From positions 2,472,501 to 2,536,500 of the forward strand of contig NZ_CP048815.1 of the NCBI RefSeq assembly GCF_010977555.1: a DNA stretch of 64,000 bases, in the 5' to 3' direction. The notes beneath the pieces are model-generated. The model ran no database searches. It saw only the letters and a program-made list of their open reading frames with translations, and was not told the origin of the DNA. The first letter of the stretch is position 1. The number at the start of each line of letters is the position of its first letter. Source of the stretch: Caulobacter rhizosphaerae (GTDB lineage Bacteria; Pseudomonadota; Alphaproteobacteria; Caulobacterales; Caulobacteraceae). A program made the translations under genes and the position numbers. Shown piece by piece: positions 56,773-64,000 of the stretch.

Positions 56773-57620
56773 TGATCCGCCCGTCGGTCGCCGCGGTCGC
56801 CGTTCTCTCGAGCCTCGTCGCGGTGGGCGCCACCCAGGCCGCGCCGAAGATCGCGCCGCCCAAGGCCGCCGACTGGCGGACGCCGGCGGCGCAGGACGTG
56901 GTGGTGATCGACACCAACAAGGGCCGGGTGATCCTGGAGCTGATCCCCGAGGTCGCCCCCGGCCACGTGGCGCGTTTCCAGGAGCTGACCCGCGAAGGGG
57001 TCTATGACGGCCGCACCTTCTTCCGGGTGATCGACCGCTTCATGGCCCAGACCGGCGATCCGGACGACACCGGCGAGGGCGGCACGAAGAAGCCCAACCT
57101 GAAGGCCGAGTTCACCTTCCGCCGCGACGCCGCCACGCCGTTCGTGGCCGCCGCCGCCCCGGCCGGGACCGAGGTGGGCCTGCTCAAGTCGCTGCCGGTC
57201 GTCAGCCAGGCGTGGAGCTGGGCCGAGGTCACCTCGGACAAGAAGGTCTCGGCCTGGGGGACCTACTGCCCCGGCGTGGTCGGCGAGGCCCGGGACGAGG
57301 CCGTCGATTCCGCCAACAGCCAGTTCTTCCTGATGCGCCAGCCCTATCCGTCGCTGGACAAGCGCTACACCGCCTTCGGCCGGGTTCTGGTCGGGCTGGA
57401 CGTGGTGCGGGCCATCAAGACCGGCGAGCCGGTCGAGAAGCCGCAGGACCGGATGATCAAGGTGCGGCTGCTGGCCGACATCCCGCCGGCCGAGCGCCCG
57501 ACGGTGCGGGTCGTCGATCCCGCCAGCCCCTGGTTCAAGGCCGAGATCGCCCGCAAGCGCGCGGCCCGTGGGGCGGATTTCTCGGTCTGCGACCTCGATC
57601 TGGCGGTCGATGTTCGTTAG
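56772..57620 (+). CDS. Second periplasmic cyclophilin
   Basis: A 282-residue paralogue of the preceding gene with its own signal peptide (VAAVAVLSSLVAVGATQAA). FFRVIDRFMAQTGDPDDTGE and DSANSQFFLMRQPYPSLDKR carry the active site. It has the same insertion and C-terminal extension as its neighbour, so the two arose by duplication. The start overlaps the first gene's stop by one base. Confidence 0.9.
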   Translation: MIRPSVAAVAVLSSLVAVGATQAAPKIAPPKAADWRTPAAQDVVVIDTNKGRVILELIPEVAPGHVARFQELTREGVYDGRTFFRVIDRFMAQTGDPDDTGEGGTKKPNLKAEFTFRRDAATPFVAAAAPAGTEVGLLKSLPVVSQAWSWAEVTSDKKVSAWGTYCPGVVGEARDEAVDSANSQFFLMRQPYPSLDKRYTAFGRVLVGLDVVRAIKTGEPVEKPQDRMIKVRLLADIPPAERPTVRVVDPASPWFKAEIARKRAARGADFSVCDLDLAVDVR

Positions 57621-57734
57621 GCCGCAGGCTGGGCCGTAGCAATTGATCCGCGTTCGGGATTCAACCGGGCGGTTTCCCGCTTGCCGAAAGCGGGCTAGAA
57701 GCCTTGCGACTCCTCCAATCCTCAAGGGATGACC

Positions 57735-58202
57735 ATGTCGGCCGACCTCGAAAACACCCTGATCCTGACGCTTGAGACCGGCCCGGTCACGATCAAGATG
57801 CGTCCCGACCTGGCCCCTGGGCACGTGGACCGCATCAAGGAACTGGTCCGCGAAGGCTTCTATGACGGCGTCGTCTTCCACCGCGTGATCCCGGGTTTCA
57901 TGGCCCAGGGCGGCGACCCGACCGGCACCGGCCGCGGCGGTTCGGCCAAGCCGGACATCAAGGCCGAGTTCTCCAAGGAGCCGCACGTGCGCGGCGTCTG
58001 CTCGATGGCCCGCACCCCCGATCCGAACTCGGCCAACAGCCAGTTCTTCATCGTGTTCGACGACGCCACCTTCCTGGACAACCAGTACACCGTCTGGGGC
58101 CAGGTGGTCGAAGGCATGGAGAACGTCGATTCCCTGCCGACCGGCGAGCCGCCGCGCAACCCGGGCAAGATCCTCAGCGCCAAGATCGCCGCCGACGCCT
58201 GA
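57735..58202 (+). CDS. ppiB: Cytosolic peptidyl-prolyl isomerase B type
   Basis: A 155-residue cyclophilin without a signal peptide. GVVFHRVIPGFMAQGGDPTG and NSANSQFFIVFDDATFLDNQ are the active-site blocks, YTVWGQVVEGMENVDSL the end. The ATG at 57735 is chosen because AAGGG is 6-7 bases upstream; an ATG at 57729 adds two residues. It is separate from the two periplasmic copies by 114 bases. Confidence 0.93.
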   Translation: MSADLENTLILTLETGPVTIKMRPDLAPGHVDRIKELVREGFYDGVVFHRVIPGFMAQGGDPTGTGRGGSAKPDIKAEFSKEPHVRGVCSMARTPDPNSANSQFFIVFDDATFLDNQYTVWGQVVEGMENVDSLPTGEPPRNPGKILSAKIAADA

Positions 58203-58222
58203 GCGCCGCGCTTTCGGAACGG

Positions 58223-58251
58223 AAAAGGCCCCGGGAGACCGGGGCCTTTTT
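58223..58251 (+). terminator. Terminator after ppiB
   Basis: AAAAGGCCCCGG (58223-58234) and CCGGGGCCTTTT (58239-58250) are perfect arms around GAGA and end in a T-run. As the A-tract on the other side is symmetric, it can also stop transcription of the convergent EEP gene. Confidence 0.9.
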
Positions 58252-58273
58252 GCTGGGCGCTCGCCGGCCGGCC

Positions 58274-59254
58274 TCAGCGGGCGAGGGTCGCCACCACCGG
58301 CCGATGATCCGACCCCAGGCTTGGGCCGCGCTCGACCTTCACCGTCTCCCACGCCTTGCCGGCATAGACCTGGTCGATCGGCAGGACGGGGAACGGGGCC
58401 TTGGCGATGCGGATGAACTGGCCGGTCGGCCAGCTGGCCAGGGCGCGGGTGCGGCGCTCCAGGCCCAAGGCCCTGTCCTGCCGGCGCAGGCCCCACGACC
58501 AGGGCGTGGCGTTGAAGTCGCCGGTCACGATCAGGCTGTCCTTCGCGAAGGGCGCGACCTTTTTCGCCAGCAGGCGGCTTTGCGCCTGCCAGCGGCCGGC
58601 CGGGACCGGCCAGACGAAGTGGGTCCCCACTACGGTGACGTCGCCGCCGGGGTGGCGCAGCGTCGCCTGCGTCGCGACCAGGCTTTCGCCGTCTCCATAG
58701 AAATCGTGCTCGTCGACGATCGGCCACCGGCTATGGATCCGGGTGTCGCAGCCGTATTTGGCGTGGCACGTGGTGCTGTACGGATAGGCCTTCTTCAGCG
58801 CGCGCAGGACCCGCCAGGCGTTGCCGCCGGATTCCTCGGTGATCACCACGTCGGCGTTCTGCTTCAGGATCCAGGCCGCGGTTTCCGGCGGGGCGTCGTT
58901 CTCGGCCCACAGATTGAACTGGATCAGCTTCAGCGTGGCCGCGCCCTTGCCCGGCGCCTCGGCCGGTCGGAGCGTCGACAGCAGCTCGGGCCCCATCAGC
59001 ACGAGCAGGGCGGCGATCCCCAAGGCGGCGACGGCCACCAGCGCCCGACGCTCATCGTCGCGCGAGGCCAGGACGGCCAGGATCAGGCCCAGGACGCTGC
59101 AGACCATCCACAGCGGGGCGGCGTGGGTCAGGACGTCCAGCCAGTCGCTGAACGCGCCCCCCAGGCAGGCAACGCCGGCGACCGCGCCGACCAGGCACAG
59201 CATCAGCGCCGTGCCGCGCAGGAACAGGTTGGTGAGATGGAGGATCAGCCGCAT
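58274..59254 (-). CDS. Membrane-anchored endonuclease/exonuclease/phosphatase-family protein
   Basis: A 326-residue protein. Residues 1-90 form three hydrophobic segments. Residues about 105-326 are an EEP domain: LIQFNLWAENDAPPE, VVITEESGGN with the metal-binding glutamate, VVGTHFVWP, IVTGDFNATPWSW, and GSDHRPVVATLAR with the catalytic Asp-His. The order matches DNase I-like phosphodiesterases. The membrane anchor is a common arrangement in bacteria, where the substrate is mostly unknown (DNA, lipid or phosphate ester). Confidence 0.88.
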   Translation of the reverse strand: MRLILHLTNLFLRGTALMLCLVGAVAGVACLGGAFSDWLDVLTHAAPLWMVCSVLGLILAVLASRDDERRALVAVAALGIAALLVLMGPELLSTLRPAEAPGKGAATLKLIQFNLWAENDAPPETAAWILKQNADVVITEESGGNAWRVLRALKKAYPYSTTCHAKYGCDTRIHSRWPIVDEHDFYGDGESLVATQATLRHPGGDVTVVGTHFVWPVPAGRWQAQSRLLAKKVAPFAKDSLIVTGDFNATPWSWGLRRQDRALGLERRTRALASWPTGQFIRIAKAPFPVLPIDQVYAGKAWETVKVERGPSLGSDHRPVVATLAR

Positions 59255-59294
59255 CCGCTGGCCCTTAGCACGCCGGCGCGACGTTCGCCCCAGG

Positions 59295-59894
59295 CTAGTC
59301 GCCGCCGAAGTACTGGAAGACGATGTTGCGGAATTGATGCTCGCCGACCTGCAGCACGCCGGTCAGGACGGGCTTCGGTTCGCCGGGGCCGGCGGCCTTG
59401 GCGGACTTCAGCGCCTGAAGGTCGAAGGCGCCGGTGAAGGTCACCTGGCCAAGGTCCGGATCGACGCCATGGAAGCTGACCTCCCGGGCGTCGACGCGAT
59501 AGGCGGTCGGCATCACCCGGATCGACACCGTGCGACCCGTCTGGCCCAGTTCGTTCTCCGCCGTCGGGCTGGCGACGTCGTCGAAGGCCATGAAGATCGG
59601 CGCATAGGCCGCCGGGCGCTTGCCGGCTTCCCAATCGGCGAAATCGTCGGCCTGGCCGATGTCCAGCGAGGCCAGTTTCAGGTCGCCGGACTGTACGACG
59701 GCGTCGGTGAGGTAGACGCCTTGGCTGTCGAGCTTCGGGTCGTGAGAGAAGGTCACCGGCGCGGGCGGAGCGGCGGCCGGGGCGGTCGACGGTGCGGGCG
59801 CGGCTTCGGCCGTCTTGACCTCGGTCGCCGGCTTGCAGGCGGCGACGGCCAAGCAGGCCAGCAGGGCCGGCAGGCGACGGTCGATGGTGCTCAT
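59295..59894 (-). CDS. Lipoprotein (199 aa)
   Basis: A 199-residue lipoprotein with lipobox AVAAC at residue about 20, a Pro/Ala-rich linker, then a domain of about 150 residues rich in beta strands (VYLTDAVVQSGDLKLASLDI, RTVSIRVMPTAYRVDAREVS, LTGVLQVGEHQFRNIVFQYF). I do not recognise the family. It lies 40 bases before the EEP gene on the same strand, so the two may form one unit. Confidence 0.7.
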   Translation of the reverse strand: MSTIDRRLPALLACLAVAACKPATEVKTAEAAPAPSTAPAAAPPAPVTFSHDPKLDSQGVYLTDAVVQSGDLKLASLDIGQADDFADWEAGKRPAAYAPIFMAFDDVASPTAENELGQTGRTVSIRVMPTAYRVDAREVSFHGVDPDLGQVTFTGAFDLQALKSAKAAGPGEPKPVLTGVLQVGEHQFRNIVFQYFGGD

Positions 59895-60024
59895 GGCTCC
59901 TCCGTTTCAGGCCTGGAAAGGCAGGATGGCGACCGATGCGGCGGTTTGTCCATCGAAGCTTGGCTGGGCCCGTCGCGCCTCGGCGCTTGACCTCGACGTC
60001 CCGTCGTGGCCTTGAAGCCGCCCC

Positions 60025-61146
60025 ATGCGCCTGTCCGACTTCGATTTCCACCTGCCCGACGAGGCGATCGCCCTGCGGCCGGCCGAGCCGCGGGATTCCG
60101 CGCGGCTGCTGGTGGTCAAGCCGGGCGAGGGGCTGGAAGACCGGGTCGTGCGCGACCTGCCCGACTTCCTGCGGCCCGGCGACGCCCTGGTGTTCAATGA
60201 CACCCGCGTGATCCCGGCCCGGCTGATGGGCCGCCGGGCGGCGCGGGAGACCGGCGGCGGCGACGGCTCGCCGGTGGCGGTCGAGGCCACCCTGCACCGA
60301 CGGGTCGCCCCAGACCGCTGGATCGCCTTCATGCGGCCGGGCAAGCGGCTGAAGGCGGGCGACCGCATCGCCTTCGGTCACGACGCCGCCAAGGGGGGAG
60401 GGGACAGGGCCTGCCTGGCCGGCCTGCTGGACGCCACCGTGGTCGCCAAGCACGAAGGCGGCGAGATCGAGCTGGCCTTCGACTTCGCCGGCGTCGACCT
60501 GGACCTGGCGGTGGCCGCCCACGGCGAGATGCCGCTGCCGCCGTATATCGCCGCCAAGCGCGCCGAGGACGATCGCGACCGGGCCGACTACCAGACCGTC
60601 TACGCCCGCGAGGACGGCTCGGTGGCCGCCCCGACCGCCGGCCTGCACTTCACCCCCGACCTGATGGAACGGTTGAAGGCGCGGGGTGTGTCCCTGCACT
60701 TCGTCACCCTGCACGTCGGCGCGGGCACCTTCCTGCCGGTCAAGACCGACGTGATCGCCGAACACCGGATGCACGCCGAGTTCGGCGAGGTGCCCGCCGC
60801 GGTCGCCGACGCCCTGAACGCCGTCCGCGCCGCCGGCGGCCGCATCGTCTGCGTCGGCACCACCAGCCTGCGGCTGCTGGAAAGCGCCACGGGCGAGGAT
60901 GGCGTGATCAAGCCGTTCGCCGACGAGACCGCGATCTTCATCACCCCCGGCTACCGCTTCCGCGCCGCCGACGTGCTGATGACCAACTTCCACCTGCCCA
61001 AATCGACCCTGTTCATGCTGGTCAGCGCCTTCGCCGGCCAGGCGACGATGAAGGCGGCCTATGAACACGCGATCGCCACCGGCTATCGCTTCTATTCCTA
61101 TGGCGACGGCAGCCTGCTGTTCCGCGCCGATCCTGAGCAGACCTGA
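60025..61146 (+). CDS. queA: S-adenosylmethionine:tRNA ribosyltransferase-isomerase
   Basis: A 373-residue QueA, which turns preQ1 at the tRNA wobble base into epoxyqueuosine. [20 protein letters not shown] is the start, [14 protein letters not shown] and [20 protein letters not shown] follow, and [20 protein letters not shown] is the end. The TGATG overlap with tgt couples both genes. Confidence 0.96.
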   Translation: MRLSDFDFHLPDEAIALRPAEPRDSARLLVVKPGEGLEDRVVRDLPDFLRPGDALVFNDTRVIPARLMGRRAARETGGGDGSPVAVEATLHRRVAPDRWIAFMRPGKRLKAGDRIAFGHDAAKGGGDRACLAGLLDATVVAKHEGGEIELAFDFAGVDLDLAVAAHGEMPLPPYIAAKRAEDDRDRADYQTVYAREDGSVAAPTAGLHFTPDLMERLKARGVSLHFVTLHVGAGTFLPVKTDVIAEHRMHAEFGEVPAAVADALNAVRAAGGRIVCVGTTSLRLLESATGEDGVIKPFADETAIFITPGYRFRAADVLMTNFHLPKSTLFMLVSAFAGQATMKAAYEHAIATGYRFYSYGDGSLLFRADPEQT

Positions 61147-62261
61147 TGGCCGCCTTTCCCTTCGAGATCTCCGCCACTGACGGCGCGGCGCGGACCGGGG
61201 TGCTGAGGACGCCTCGCGGCGACATCCGCACCCCGGCCTTCATGCCGGTGGGCACGGCGGCGACGGTCAAGGCGATGACCGTCGATCAGGTCAAGGCCAC
61301 CGGCGCGGACATCATCCTGGGCAACACCTACCACCTGATGCTGCGGCCCGGCGCCGAGCGGGTGAAGCGCCTGGGCGGACTGCACAAGTTCATGCGCTGG
61401 GACCGGCCGATCCTGACCGACAGCGGCGGCTTCCAGGTGATGAGCCTGTCGGGGATCAGCAAGGTCACCGAGGAGGCCGTCACCTTCTCCAGCCACATCG
61501 ACGGCTCCAAGCACGTGCTGAGCCCCGAGCGGTCGATGGAGATCCAGGCCGACCTGCTGGGCAGCGACATCGTCATGCAACTGGACGAGTGCGTGGCCTG
61601 GCCGGCCGAGGAGGCCAGGGCGCGCCAGGGCATGGAACTGTCGGCCCGCTGGGGCAAGCGCTCGAAGGCCGCGTTCGGCACGCGGGATGCCCAGGCCCTG
61701 TTCGGCATCCAGCAGGGCTCGACCTTCCGCGACCTGCGCCAGGAGTCGTCGGAGCGCCTGCAGGAGATCGGCTTCGACGGTTACGCCCTGGGCGGGCTTG
61801 CCGTCGGCGAGGGCCACGCGGCCATGTGCGAGGTGCTGGACTACGCGCCCGCCATGCTGCCGGCCGACCGGCCGCGCTACCTGATGGGCGTGGGCAAGCC
61901 GATCGACCTGGTCGAGGCGGTCTGGCGCGGCGTCGACATGTTCGACTGCGTGCTGCCCACCCGCTCAGGCCGCCACGGCCAGGCCTGGACCTGGGACGGG
62001 GCGATCAATATCAAGAACGCCCGCTACGCCGAGGACGAAGACCCGCTGGACGAGGCCAGCGACTGCCCGGCCAGCCGCGACTATTCCAAGGCCTATCTGC
62101 GCCACCTGTTCAAGGCCGAGGAGATCCTCGGCCAGGTGCTGCTGTCCTGGCACAACATCGCCTTCTTCCAGGCCCTGACGGCGGCCATGCGGACGGCGAT
62201 CGCCGAGGGCCGGTTCGAGCAGTTCCGGCGGGACTTCGCCGCGCGCCAGCAGGGCGGCTAG
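61146..62261 (+). CDS. tgt: tRNA-guanine transglycosylase
   Basis: A 371-residue Tgt, which exchanges guanine-34 for preQ1. [20 protein letters not shown] carries the catalytic aspartate and [17 protein letters not shown] the nucleophile region. [11 protein letters not shown] is the substrate site. The usual zinc site (CxCxxC...H) is changed: [20 protein letters not shown] has a single cysteine, as in other alphaproteobacterial forms that have a degenerate zinc site. Confidence 0.95.
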   Translation: MAAFPFEISATDGAARTGVLRTPRGDIRTPAFMPVGTAATVKAMTVDQVKATGADIILGNTYHLMLRPGAERVKRLGGLHKFMRWDRPILTDSGGFQVMSLSGISKVTEEAVTFSSHIDGSKHVLSPERSMEIQADLLGSDIVMQLDECVAWPAEEARARQGMELSARWGKRSKAAFGTRDAQALFGIQQGSTFRDLRQESSERLQEIGFDGYALGGLAVGEGHAAMCEVLDYAPAMLPADRPRYLMGVGKPIDLVEAVWRGVDMFDCVLPTRSGRHGQAWTWDGAINIKNARYAEDEDPLDEASDCPASRDYSKAYLRHLFKAEEILGQVLLSWHNIAFFQALTAAMRTAIAEGRFEQFRRDFAARQQGG

Positions 62262-62324
62262 GGGCGTCGCGCGGAAAAAGCGGACGCCGGTTTTCCGCAG
62301 AGGCGATGCGAAAATATCTAGCGG

Positions 62325-62957
62325 TCAGGCCGGCCGGTAGATTTGCGCCACCGCGCCGCCCGGGAAGGCCTTCGAGCTGACCAGCTTGAGGGGCCTGGGC
62401 GCAGCCAGGTCCGAGAACAGCGGCAGGCCCTTGCCCAGCGCCACCGGGGCGACGATCAAGGCGAACTGGTCGACCAGCCCCTGGGCGACGAGGCTGCGCG
62501 CAAAGCTGGCGCCGCCGTGGGCGATGATCGGCTTGCCGTCCTGGGCCTTCAACGCCGCGATCTCCTCCGCCAGGTCGCCGCTCGCCACATAGGCCTGGGC
62601 CCAGGTCTCCGCGTTGGGCTGCAGCGCCACGGATTGCTCGGCCCCCGCGCGGGCGCGGGCGGCGTCGAGCGCGGCCGTCGTGGTCGCGGTCTCCAGGATC
62701 GCCGGCCCCTGGCGGGAGAAGACGGCCTTGGGGATCTGGTTCATCGGCGCGGCGAACGGGTCGGCGGAGGTTTGCCAATACGGGGCCATGGCCTGGAAGC
62801 TGCGGCTGCCCATGATGTGCAGGCTGGCGTCCCAGATATAGTCCACGCCCCAGGCCTTGGCCTCCTGGTCGGCGCCGAACATCCATCGGTTCACGCCCTC
62901 CAGGTCGCTCACGAAACCGTCGACCGACATGGCCATCTTCAGGATCAGGTCTCTCAT
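62325..62957 (-). CDS. RibD C-terminal/dihydrofolate-reductase-like protein
   Basis: A 210-residue protein with LILKMAMSVDGFVSDLEGVN at the N-terminus, LHIMGSRSFQAMAPYW, and IIAHGGASFARSLVAQGLVD, the pattern of the RibD-C/YyaP-like reductase family. These bind NADPH; their substrates are often unknown. It converges on tgt. Confidence 0.87.
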   Translation of the reverse strand: MRDLILKMAMSVDGFVSDLEGVNRWMFGADQEAKAWGVDYIWDASLHIMGSRSFQAMAPYWQTSADPFAAPMNQIPKAVFSRQGPAILETATTTAALDAARARAGAEQSVALQPNAETWAQAYVASGDLAEEIAALKAQDGKPIIAHGGASFARSLVAQGLVDQFALIVAPVALGKGLPLFSDLAAPRPLKLVSSKAFPGGAVAQIYRPA

Positions 62958-63023
62958 GGCGTCCTCCTCTTGCTGGTCTCGATGCGAGGACGGACCAGAT
63001 CGACGACTCCCGACAGCGGGCGA

Positions 63024-64000
63024 TCATTTTTCAGCGGCGCCAAACACCCATTCCGAAAACACCGGCCGCAAGTCGCGGCCGCTGGAGGCTTCCATCGCCC
63101 TCTGGAAGTCGAGGCTGGTGACGACGCCGCCGGCGTGCGCGCGGGTGTAGCGCCGCAGGCCGGCCCAGAAGGCGTCTTCGCCCAGCACGGTGCGCAGATG
63201 ATCCATGAAAAGCGCGCCCTTGCTGTACTGGACCGCCCGTCGGGTCGCCAGGGTGGGATAGGTCCCTTCCCAGGCCAGAGGCTTGTCGAAGCCCGCCGCC
63301 CGCGCCTTGTCCAGCCGGCTCCTCGCGACGGCCAGTTCGGCCTCGTAGGCGGCGCGCCCGTACCGGTGCTCCTTCCAGGCGGCGGTCATGAAGGTCGTGA
63401 CGCCCTCGTTGAGCCAGAAGTCCTGGAGCGTCGCGCAGGTGACGAGATTGCCCCACCATTGGTGGGCCAGTTCGTGGGCGATGGCCCAGTCCTCGGCGGG
63501 GTCGTCCGCTTTCGTCGCCAGCGCGTCGACGCCCAGCACGGCATAGGTCGCCGCTTCCTGCGCTTCGCGCCCCTGCACCAGGAGCTGGCTGTATTCGGAG
63601 ACCGGGAGGGGGACGCCAGCCTTGTCGGAGAGGAACCGGACCATGGGGCCCGTCTCGGCGAACCGCCGTTTCAGCTCGGCCGCGTCGGCCGTCTCGCCGA
63701 GGTAGGAGAGCCTGGCTGGGCCGACGCGGTCGTCGGCGCGGGCGAACCGGCCGACCGCGAAGCCGAACAGATAGGCCGAATAGGGCCGGGGCGCCGCCCA
63801 CCGGTGGACCTCACCCCCGTCCGGCGCCGTCCGCCGGGCGACCCTGCGGCCGACCGAGAGCGTGTCCAGGCCGGCCGGCACGTGCAGCGCCAGCGAGAAC
63901 GCCGCCTTGTCGCCGAACCGATCCTGTACGCACACCATCCAGTCGCAGGCGAAATAGCTGGTGTAGAGCGCGGTCGCCGAGCTGGACAGGCCGCGCGCCG
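63024..64000 (-). CDS. M1-family zinc aminopeptidase, N-terminus cut by window edge
   Basis: The frame is open to the window edge; the visible part is about 325 codons. AIAHELAHQWWGNLVTCATL and DFWLNEGVTTFM give the HExxH...E zinc site. Upstream it reads YTSYFACDWMVCVQDRFGDK, a common pattern in the N-terminal domain of M1 enzymes. The usual GxMEN exopeptidase motif is replaced by GREAQEAATYAV in the matching position (GREAQEAATYAVLGVDAL), so substrate N-terminus binding is changed. The N-terminal part lies outside the window. Confidence 0.85.
   Translation of the reverse strand, partial: ARGLSSSATALYTSYFACDWMVCVQDRFGDKAAFSLALHVPAGLDTLSVGRRVARRTAPDGGEVHRWAAPRPYSAYLFGFAVGRFARADDRVGPARLSYLGETADAAELKRRFAETGPMVRFLSDKAGVPLPVSEYSQLLVQGREAQEAATYAVLGVDALATKADDPAEDWAIAHELAHQWWGNLVTCATLQDFWLNEGVTTFMTAAWKEHRYGRAAYEAELAVARSRLDKARAAGFDKPLAWEGTYPTLATRRAVQYSKGALFMDHLRTVLGEDAFWAGLRRYTRAHAGGVVTSLDFQRAMEASSGRDLRPVFSEWVFGAAEK

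Overview
The window is high-GC alphaproteobacterial DNA that looks like a Caulobacter chromosome. It carries the Caulobacter-type flagellin locus: a flagellin-modification module, then flbT-flaF, three flagellins, a FlaG-like gene and FlaEY. It also has sigma-54-type (-24/-12) flagellin promoters, a GTTC-N7-GTTC type LexA box in front of ssb, and a GyrA with non-standard quinolone-pocket residues. I ran no database search. All names rest on motifs, lengths and gene order.

Layout. 1-2.7 kb: a truncated secreted protein, a MoxR ATPase and two small acidic proteins, all on the minus strand. 2.8-6.0 kb: flagellin sugar modification on the minus strand (PseH-like acetyltransferase, SpsF/PseF-like nucleotidyltransferase, TPR-glycosyltransferase FlmG). 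6.2-14.1 kb: plus-strand flbT, flaF, two near-identical flagellins each with its own -24/-12 promoter and terminator, a FlaG-like protein, a more divergent flagellin, a second PseH-like acetyltransferase and FlaEY. 14.2-16.0 kb: two envelope proteins, then ssb under a LexA box. 16.0-18.9 kb: a loosely packed accessory stretch with a small cytochrome-like orphan, a 28-bp tandem duplication, a perfect 16-bp-arm hairpin, a nitrobindin-like barrel and an unrecognised protein. 18.9-26.4 kb: one 2,477-residue RTX-type secreted protein built from about 18 interleaved repeats, with an apparently exact internal 1,149-bp duplication.

26.7-32.0 kb: an amino-acid permease, an Asp/Glu/hydantoin racemase-family protein lacking its second catalytic Cys, a PatB/MalY-type C-S lyase, an orphan SUKH protein and an alpha/beta hydrolase. 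32.1-36.1 kb: glycerol catabolism (glpR, divergent from glpD-glpK). 36.2-43.4 kb: a sugar-uptake regulon (TonB receptor, secreted esterase, GH31 hydrolase, ExuT-like transporter) tied together by matching palindromes in front of its two divergently placed units. 44-50 kb: a fatty-acid desaturase, biotin synthesis (bioF-bioD with a coupled oxidoreductase, divergent bioA) and an EamA exporter.

50-64 kb: mostly core genes: sodC, gyrA, coaD, a non-canonical Nramp-like transporter, three consecutive cyclophilins, a membrane-anchored EEP-family enzyme, a lipoprotein, queA-tgt for queuosine, a RibD/DHFR-like reductase and a truncated M1 aminopeptidase.

Three long inverted repeats each sit between a convergent gene pair and probably act as two-way terminators. 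The strongest candidates for new biology are the domain organisation of FlaEY, the paired-operator sugar regulon, the duplicated RTX protein, and the divergent intergenic region near 43.9 kb, which ends in an orphan terminator.
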